From positions 1-10,741 of the forward strand of contig CAJUJJ010000052.1 in the NCBI GenBank assembly GCA_910586765.1: a stretch of 10,741 nucleotides of DNA. Direction: 5' to 3'. Origin of the DNA: an uncultured Clostridia bacterium. GTDB taxonomy: Bacteria; Bacillota; Clostridia; Lachnospirales; Anaerotignaceae. The notes beneath the pieces are model-generated. The model was not told the DNA's origin. It did not search any database and worked only from the letters and a program-made list of their open reading frames with translations. Numbering within the stretch: the stretch's first letter is position 1; each line of letters begins with the position of its first letter. Both the position numbers and the translations under genes were made by a program. Of this stretch, positions 6,547-10,741 are shown in pieces.

Positions 6547-6900
6547 TTATACCCCCCAATATTCATTAGAATCTTTTGGTGCTTGTGTTCTGTCTGTATC
6601 AGTATAAGTACGAATGGTAGAACAAACTGTAATTTTATAACTTTCAAATAGTTTTTCTCTACCCTCTTTTTGGCTCATACGATGCTGCATAACATTACGC
6701 CAACGCTCCACAGCGGACTCATCTGTCCAGACATTCATGGACAAAAGTTTTCCCTGTTCATTTAAACTACTAAATCGTTCTGCACGAATAAACCCTTCAA
6801 AACCAGAAAGAAGCGGTTTTAGCATTGCTGCTAAATCAAGGTATCTTTGCATACCTTCTTTTGTAGGTTTTACTTCAAATAATACTATGATATCTGCCAT
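6547..6900 (-). CDS. ABM-fold protein (antibiotic biosynthesis monooxygenase family)
   Basis: A 117-residue protein with the ferredoxin-like dimeric alpha/beta barrel of the ABM family: strand MADIIVLFEVKP, helix KEGMQRYLDLAAMLKPLLSG, strand FIRAERFSS, strand KLLSMNVWTDESAVERWRN, helix QHRMSQKEGREKLFESY. W58, W67 and H73 in the W-x(8)-WRNVMQHR stretch are typical of the subgroup. Family members include cofactor-free quinol monooxygenases and haem-degrading enzymes; many have no known activity, and the sequence does not decide between them. The start is ATG 6900 with GGGAGG spaced well upstream. The stop is one base before the ogt start, so the two are tightly coupled. The C-terminal 20 residues (Thr/Asp-rich) lie beyond the domain. 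Confidence 0.82.
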   Translation of the reverse strand: MADIIVLFEVKPTKEGMQRYLDLAAMLKPLLSGFEGFIRAERFSSLNEQGKLLSMNVWTDESAVERWRNVMQHRMSQKEGREKLFESYKITVCSTIRTYTDTDRTQAPKDSNEYWGV

Positions 6901-6923
6901 TTTTTATCCTCCCTATTAAAATA

Positions 6924-7637
6924 TTATTTTTGTTTGATGTATCTTTTTGTATATGGGCAAACTTCAATACACTTTCCGCAAAGGTCTTCTGGTTTTCCAA
7001 ATCCTTTTTCTGAACGAAGCTGAGCCATTTTTCTGCATTTTTGATAATCAAATAGTTGTTCACGTTTTACAGAAGTATTCCATAACATTCCATAAATCGC
7101 TTTTGCTGGACAAGCAGACTGACAAATGGTGCAACTACCACAAAGCGACTGATTTATTGATTTTGATGGTATGAGTGGTGCGTCTGTTAATATAGACGAA
7201 ATACGTACCATAGAACCATATTGTTCTGTAATAAGAAGTGCAGATTTTCCAATCCAACCTATTCCTGCACGGGTTGCTATTGTTTTATGAGGAAGTTCTG
7301 TTATACAATCTTCACCATAATAGCCAACTTGTTTTCTTGTTTTCGCTATTGCTTGGTATCCTTTTTTTTGAAGGAATGTAGCTCCTATTGTTACTAAGTT
7401 ATCTAATTGTTCATTTAATAAACCATACCAGTTACGATATTCTTGTGTAGGCAATTCAGATATTCCTTGAATAACTGCCTTTGGATATTTTATTGCAACA
7501 GCGATTCCTATTGGAAGATTATATCGTACACTTTTGGGTAATTCAGACAAATTACCTACTCCAACTAAATCTGCTCCTTCTTTCAATAGGATATTTTTTA
7601 ATTCTTCTGTTAAATTCGTATCCTTTTTCATATCCAT
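6924..7637 (-). CDS. QueG-like double 4Fe-4S cluster protein (epoxyqueuosine reductase family, short form)
   Basis: A 237-residue iron-sulfur protein of the QueG / corrinoid-reductase family. The core RAGIGWIGKSALLITEQYGS, followed by ILTDAPL, matches the QueG signature (AGLGWIGK, ILTDLPL). Eight cysteines form two ferredoxin-type sets: C166, C169, C172 and C176 (CGSCTICQSACP), and C201 with C220, C223 and C227 (CGKCIEVCP), enough for two 4Fe-4S clusters. True QueG is about 350-390 residues; this protein lacks the extended C-terminal part, so a queuosine role is doubtful. Many clostridial genomes carry such short paralogues with unknown substrate. It lies in the alkylation-repair operon, 49 bases after the short MGMT gene and 23 before the ABM gene. 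The start is ATG 7637 with GGAGG six bases upstream. Cobalamin dependence is likely by family but cannot be seen directly. Confidence 0.82.
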   Translation of the reverse strand: MDMKKDTNLTEELKNILLKEGADLVGVGNLSELPKSVRYNLPIGIAVAIKYPKAVIQGISELPTQEYRNWYGLLNEQLDNLVTIGATFLQKKGYQAIAKTRKQVGYYGEDCITELPHKTIATRAGIGWIGKSALLITEQYGSMVRISSILTDAPLIPSKSINQSLCGSCTICQSACPAKAIYGMLWNTSVKREQLFDYQKCRKMAQLRSEKGFGKPEDLCGKCIEVCPYTKRYIKQK

Positions 7638-7686
7638 TTTGTTCCTCCAACTTTATAATACCAATATGAAACAACAGTAATATTTT

Positions 7687-7995
7687 TTAACAATTCCATA
7701 AACAATGCTTTAAATCAACATAAAAATTATTTTTGAAAGGAACACCTTCTTGACATAATAAATATTTTTGTTCCTGCCATGTTGTAACAATTCGTCCTGC
7801 ATGGTTAACCACTCTATGACAAGGATATTCCCCATAATATTGAGCCATTCCGAGTACCTTTCCAACAAGTCTTGCGTTTTTATCTCTGCCAATTAGTCTT
7901 GCAATCTGTCCATAAGTAGCAACATATCCTTCTGGAATTTCATCTACTACTGAAAGTACTTCATAAATGAAATCTTTATTTAAAATTTGTTTCAT
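7687..7995 (-). CDS. short MGMT-type alkyltransferase (DNA-binding domain only)
   Basis: A 102-residue protein equal to the C-terminal domain of O6-alkylguanine-DNA alkyltransferase. Landmarks: IPEGYVATYGQIARLIG (the helix-turn-helix), R42 of the arginine finger in NARLVGKVLGMAQ, and YPCHRVVNHAGRI with C59 at the acceptor position. Alkyltransferase-like (ATL) proteins of this size usually have Trp in place of this Cys; here Cys is kept, so methyl transfer is possible. I prefer ATG 7995. GGAG (8008-8011) is 12 bases away from it and only three from an alternative ATG at 8004, so the exact start is uncertain; a frame to 8034 would overlap the upstream gene. Directly follows the Ada-AlkA gene and may supply the O6 activity which that fusion lacks. 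Confidence 0.87.
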   Translation of the reverse strand: MKQILNKDFIYEVLSVVDEIPEGYVATYGQIARLIGRDKNARLVGKVLGMAQYYGEYPCHRVVNHAGRIVTTWQEQKYLLCQEGVPFKNNFYVDLKHCLWNC

Positions 7996-8018
7996 ATTAA
8001 CCATCATCTCCTGCTTAT

Positions 8019-9476
8019 TTATAAAGAATTCCATAAACTAATTGTAGCATAACTTCTCCACGGGCTCCAGTTTTCAGATAATTTAAGCAATTCTTTCTCA
8101 GAATAATCTGGTAATGCTTTTTTAATTCCTGCATCTGTTTCTAAAAAAGCATCTGTCCAGCCCATCGTTCTCATTGCAATATATTTTGCTGTCCAATTTC
8201 CAATCCCTTTTATTTGAAGCAATTTTTTTATTTCTTCTTCTGGATTTACACATTGGTTTAACACTATATTGCCATGAATTAACATTTGTGCTAACTCAAA
8301 AATACACTTTGCTCTATATTTCATTACTCCTAATTTTCCAAAATATTCTTCTATGTTATCTAAGCCTGCAATGTCTTCCACAGTAGGAAAAGTATGCGTC
8401 AATCCCTCGATTCCTGTTACAATCGCTTTTCCACATTTTTGTGCAATTTTTCCAGACAATGCAGTTGCAGTTTTTACACTGATTTGCTGACCCAATATAG
8501 CACGAACTGCTGTTTCAAAAGGCTCAAAACAACCTGGTATACGAGTTCCAGCAACCCAAATATCCTGAAAAATATCATTCATACTTTTTAGTGTTTCATT
8601 TATCTCATATGGATTGCAATATAAATCAAATAATAAACGAACCCTTGCAAGTACTTGAGATAAAACAGAAAGTAATGTATCGCTCAATGTGACTTCAATA
8701 CTATTTTTCTCCGAATGATTGCTAACGCATATCCAGCCATAGACCTCTTTTTTATGATTATCTGTAATACGAACAGTTCTCATATAACTTTTATTTTTTA
8801 CTATCTCAACACCTGGAATTGCCCTTACAGAAAGAAAATTCAATAATCTTTCCCATTGATAAGGTGGACGATATCCCATGCCAACTGTTATTTCTGTTGT
8901 ATGTTTTTCTCCTTTTACTGCTTTTTTTCTAAGTGAAGTCGGAGAAATTTTATACTGTTTTTGAAATAAATCATTGAAACGGCGAAGACTTCCAAAGCCT
9001 GCTGCCATTGCTACATTTAGTATAGATAAATTTGTATCTGTCAGTAATTTTTTTGCAAGAAGGAGCCTACAAGTTTGCAAATATTGTATTGGTGAAACTT
9101 GATATTCTTCTATAAACACACGTCTTAAATGTCTGTCTGTACATCCCAATTTTTTTGCAAATTCTGAAAGTTTTTGACTGCTTCCACAGTTTTCCTCTAA
9201 AAATATTGCTGCCTTATGTGCAATAACAGAATGTGCATCTATTAAGGCATTTCCTGGTGCAAGCTCTGGTCTGCATAAAATACAAGGACGAAATCCTGCC
9301 GCTTCTGCTTGGGCAGCAGAAGAAAAAAAGATACAGTTTTCTTTTTTTGCTTGTTTTGCTCTGCAAACTGGACGACAGTAAATTTTTGTTGATAAAATTC
9401 CTACAAAAAAGCGTCCATCAAATCGTGTATCTTTCGCTTTAAAGGCAGCATATAGAGAATCATGTGTTTCTTTCAT
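8019..9476 (-). CDS. Ada-AlkA fusion: methyl-phosphotriester sensor / AraC regulator / 3-methyladenine DNA glycosylase
   Basis: A 485-residue multidomain regulator and repair enzyme. Residues 5-75 are the Ada zinc domain with C34, C38 (YCRPVC) and C65, C68 (RPCILC); C34 is the expected methyl acceptor from methyl-phosphotriesters, which turns the protein into an activator. Residues 85-185 are an AraC-type DNA-binding domain (KLSEFAKKLGCTDRHLRRVF and LNVAMAAGFGSLRRFNDLF). Residues 195-300 are the AlkA N-terminal domain (GMGYRPPYQWERLLNFLSVR). Residues 310-485 are the HhH-GPD glycosylase: RAILGQQISVKTA, hairpin LLQIKGIGNWTAKYIAMR, catalytic Asp 448 in FLETDAGIKKAL, and WRSYATISLW. The fusion removes alkylated bases such as 3-methyladenine and regulates the operon. 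There is no O6-alkyltransferase domain; two separate genes downstream provide it. The start is ATG 9476, eight bases after GGAGG; an upstream ATG at 9500 would put that site inside the gene. Confidence 0.94.
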   Translation of the reverse strand: MKETHDSLYAAFKAKDTRFDGRFFVGILSTKIYCRPVCRAKQAKKENCIFFSSAAQAEAAGFRPCILCRPELAPGNALIDAHSVIAHKAAIFLEENCGSSQKLSEFAKKLGCTDRHLRRVFIEEYQVSPIQYLQTCRLLLAKKLLTDTNLSILNVAMAAGFGSLRRFNDLFQKQYKISPTSLRKKAVKGEKHTTEITVGMGYRPPYQWERLLNFLSVRAIPGVEIVKNKSYMRTVRITDNHKKEVYGWICVSNHSEKNSIEVTLSDTLLSVLSQVLARVRLLFDLYCNPYEINETLKSMNDIFQDIWVAGTRIPGCFEPFETAVRAILGQQISVKTATALSGKIAQKCGKAIVTGIEGLTHTFPTVEDIAGLDNIEEYFGKLGVMKYRAKCIFELAQMLIHGNIVLNQCVNPEEEIKKLLQIKGIGNWTAKYIAMRTMGWTDAFLETDAGIKKALPDYSEKELLKLSENWSPWRSYATISLWNSL

Positions 9477-9503
9477 ATCTTTTTCCTCCATATTGTACAC
9501 TAT

Positions 9504-9531
9504 ATTTTATGTATATATCATACTTCTACAA
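9504..9531 (-). promoter_or_regulatory. candidate promoter of the ada-alkA operon
   Basis: On the minus strand TTGTAG (9531-9526) is followed after 16 bases by TAAAAT (9509-9504), about 27 bases before the ATG. The -35 is poor (three of six consensus bases), which fits a promoter that needs an activator such as methylated Ada. AT-rich background makes the assignment tentative. Confidence 0.35.
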
Positions 9532-9539
9532 TAAATAGT

Positions 9540-9573
9540 ATATCGCATATTTTATTTAAAATCTCGCTATTTT
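9540..9573 (-). promoter_or_regulatory. candidate Ada box: two similar elements 21 bp apart
   Basis: ATATCGCATATTTT (9540-9553) and ATCTCGCTATTTT (9561-9573) differ by one substitution and one base insertion, and start 21 bp apart, two helical turns. On the minus strand they read as AAAATATGCGATAT and AAAATAGCGAGAT: an A-rich part followed by GCG-A, like the A-rich/GCGCA layout of the E. coli Ada box. They lie 9 and 30 bp upstream of the candidate -35, where an activator would bind. Confidence 0.4.
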
Positions 9574-9685
9574 CGGACATGGTATTTATTATATTTTGCA
9601 TTATCATAACTGTGATAGGCAAATTAGAACGAGTAATTGCTATAACAAAATCAATTTTATCATAATTGTTTTTTTATAAATTAAC

Positions 9686-9714
9686 TTGTGTCATTTTCTA
9701 TACTATGTTATATT
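9686..9714 (+). promoter_or_regulatory. candidate promoter of the Rpn-family gene
   Basis: TTGTGT (9686-9691), a 17-base spacer, and TATATT (9709-9714). The -10 is preceded by TGT, giving an extended -10 (TGnTATATT). It lies 25 bases before the ATG. Confidence 0.4.
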
Positions 9715-9739
9715 TATAGTAAAGGAAGTGCGATTACAA

Positions 9740-10597
9740 ATGAGTTTTCATGCTAATTATTTACCAAAATCAGATGTCGTTTTTACAGTGATGTTTTTAA
9801 ATAAAGAACTATGCGAAAAAACATTAGAAGCAATTACAGGAGAATATATAGAACTTATCGATATTGCAGCAGAATATAAAAATGATTTGCATAAAGCTGC
9901 ATTAAATTCTATTTACTTTGACATTAAAACGAGGGCAGTAGACGGTCGTATCGTTACACTAGATTTGCAAAGAGTTTATAGCAAAGATAGAATTAGAAAC
10001 AGAACCATATTTTATGCTTGCAGAGAAATCGCTTCTCAAAAAGTAGAAAAAAGTAAATATGAAAATTTAAAAAGTGTGATTGTTACTTTTCTGTTGACAG
10101 AAGCTCCATTAAAGCATACTACTTTTAACAGGAAAATTAAATTAGTAGATGAAACAACTGGAAAAGTTTATAGCGATTTGCTGACAATACACGAAATTAA
10201 CATCAGGCATATTTCAAAAAAACATAGTCAAGAACTTCAAATAATAAGACAGTTTTTTGAAATAGATACCGAAAAAAGTTATCAAAAATTTGTTTCGGCT
10301 TATTCCCAAACTCAGCTAGGAGCATTACTTTTGGAAGCATATGATGAGGCTGTTTCTGATACATCTGTATTAGATTGTTTAAGCGAGGAGGATAAGTATA
10401 TGGTTCGTTTGAGTGAAGAAGAAAGATTGTTAGAACGTGCTGAAGGAAAGCAAGAAGGTTTAAAAGAAGGCATACAAAAAGGCGAAGAAAAAGAGCGTAT
10501 TAAAATTGCAAAAAAACTGTTACATCAAAATATGGACATTGTATTTATTTCTTCTATAACTGGTTTATCCGAAAAAGAAATTGAACTTTTAAATTAA
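9740..10597 (+). CDS. Rpn-family recombination-promoting nuclease / putative transposase (PD-(D/E)XK)
   Basis: A 285-residue protein of the Rpn / PD-(D/E)XK transposase family, enzymes that cleave DNA and promote RecA-independent recombination and are often abundant in gut Clostridia. Landmarks: KSDVVFTVMF (D12) near the N-terminus; the nuclease core IYFDIKTRAVDGRIVTLDLQ with D61, D75 and Q77; and RNRTIFYACREIASQ (86-100). Most members have E-x-Q at the third position; here it is D-L-Q, a conservative change that may alter activity. The charged C-terminus (LLERAEGKQEGLKEGIQKGE, then IAKKLLHQNMDIVFISSITGLSEKEIELL) is the typical family tail. The start is ATG 9740, with GGAAG upstream; an earlier in-frame start at 9686 has no ribosome site and overlaps the promoter. 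Transcribed away from the repair operon. No terminal inverted repeats of an insertion sequence were seen. Confidence 0.85.
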   Translation: MSFHANYLPKSDVVFTVMFLNKELCEKTLEAITGEYIELIDIAAEYKNDLHKAALNSIYFDIKTRAVDGRIVTLDLQRVYSKDRIRNRTIFYACREIASQKVEKSKYENLKSVIVTFLLTEAPLKHTTFNRKIKLVDETTGKVYSDLLTIHEINIRHISKKHSQELQIIRQFFEIDTEKSYQKFVSAYSQTQLGALLLEAYDEAVSDTSVLDCLSEEDKYMVRLSEEERLLERAEGKQEGLKEGIQKGEEKERIKIAKKLLHQNMDIVFISSITGLSEKEIELLN

Positions 10598-10602
10598 ATA
10601 TT

Positions 10603-10645
10603 AGAACAAGAAATGCTTATTATTTTGTATTTCTTGTTCTTTTAT
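10603..10645 (+). terminator. intrinsic terminator after the Rpn-family gene
   Basis: A perfect 12-bp stem, AGAACAAGAAAT (10603-10614) with ATTTCTTGTTCT (10629-10640), a 14-base loop, and a following T-rich stretch (TTTATTTT). It begins five bases after the stop codon. The rest of the window to 10741 is AT-rich with no gene visible. Confidence 0.75.
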
Positions 10646-10741
10646 TTTGCAAATTTTTATTTTTAAATTTTGAGTATTTATTAAAAAATTTTGTTTCAAA
10701 AAAATGATATAGACATTCAATTTTTTTATCATTTTAAAATA

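Noticed and set aside
6546..6647. N-terminal extension of Ogt to an upstream ATG at 6647
   Set aside because: The extra residues overlap the ABM gene in another frame, do not resemble the family, and ATG 6545 has a good ribosome site.
7655..7663. Extended -10 (TGGTATTAT, minus strand) as an internal promoter before the QueG-like gene
   Set aside because: A transcript starting from it would begin in or after the ribosome binding site, and there is no -35 at normal distance.
9477..9665. Small open frames between ada-alkA and the Rpn gene on either strand, including a 20-codon one on the minus strand near 9520-9582
   Set aside because: No ribosome sites, no family resemblance, and they overlap the candidate promoters and Ada box.

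Overview
The window is strongly AT-rich (roughly one third G+C by eye), with AGGAGG-type ribosome binding sites, AGA/AAA/ATA-rich codon use, a phi-LC3-family holin and a clostridial-type prophage amidase. This points to a low-GC Bacillota, most likely class Clostridia; genus cannot be fixed from the sequence. There are no rRNA or tRNA genes and no CRISPR array.

Region 1 (1-2002) is the right end of a prophage, plus strand: the 3' part of a small membrane/coiled-coil protein, a phi-LC3 holin, a beta-class DNA methyltransferase broken by a frameshift at a run of nine A, and an N-acetylmuramoyl-L-alanine amidase endolysin, closed by a perfect hairpin. The methyltransferase sits between holin and endolysin. 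Region 2 (1984-2352) has no gene. It is very AT-rich, holds several short repeats, and probably contains the prophage/host boundary and the promoter of the next gene.

Region 3 (2353-5125) is a convergent pair: a group II PLP-dependent amino-acid decarboxylase (plus), whose C-terminal 42 residues lie behind a single in-frame TGA where the family has Trp, and a MocR-type GntR/aminotransferase regulator (minus). A bidirectional hairpin terminator lies between them. A 15-base sequence upstream of the decarboxylase recurs (14/15) upstream of the regulator, so the regulator may control both genes.

Region 4 (5205-9476, minus) is a six-gene operon with gaps of 1 to 49 bp, headed by an Ada-AlkA fusion: Ada methyl-phosphotriester/AraC sensor joined to 3-methyladenine glycosylase. 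It is followed by a short MGMT-type alkyltransferase, a QueG-like double 4Fe-4S protein, an ABM-fold monooxygenase, a full-length Ogt and a class I SAM methyltransferase. This is a DNA-alkylation adaptive-response operon carrying three enzymes not usually counted in that response. A pair of similar elements 21 bp apart lies just upstream of the candidate ada promoter and is a candidate Ada-binding site.

Region 5 (9501-10741) holds the divergent intergenic region, a plus-strand Rpn-family PD-(D/E)XK nuclease/putative transposase and its terminator. The most notable points are the slippery A9 in the phage methyltransferase, the in-frame TGA in the decarboxylase, and the extended adaptive-response operon with its candidate operator.
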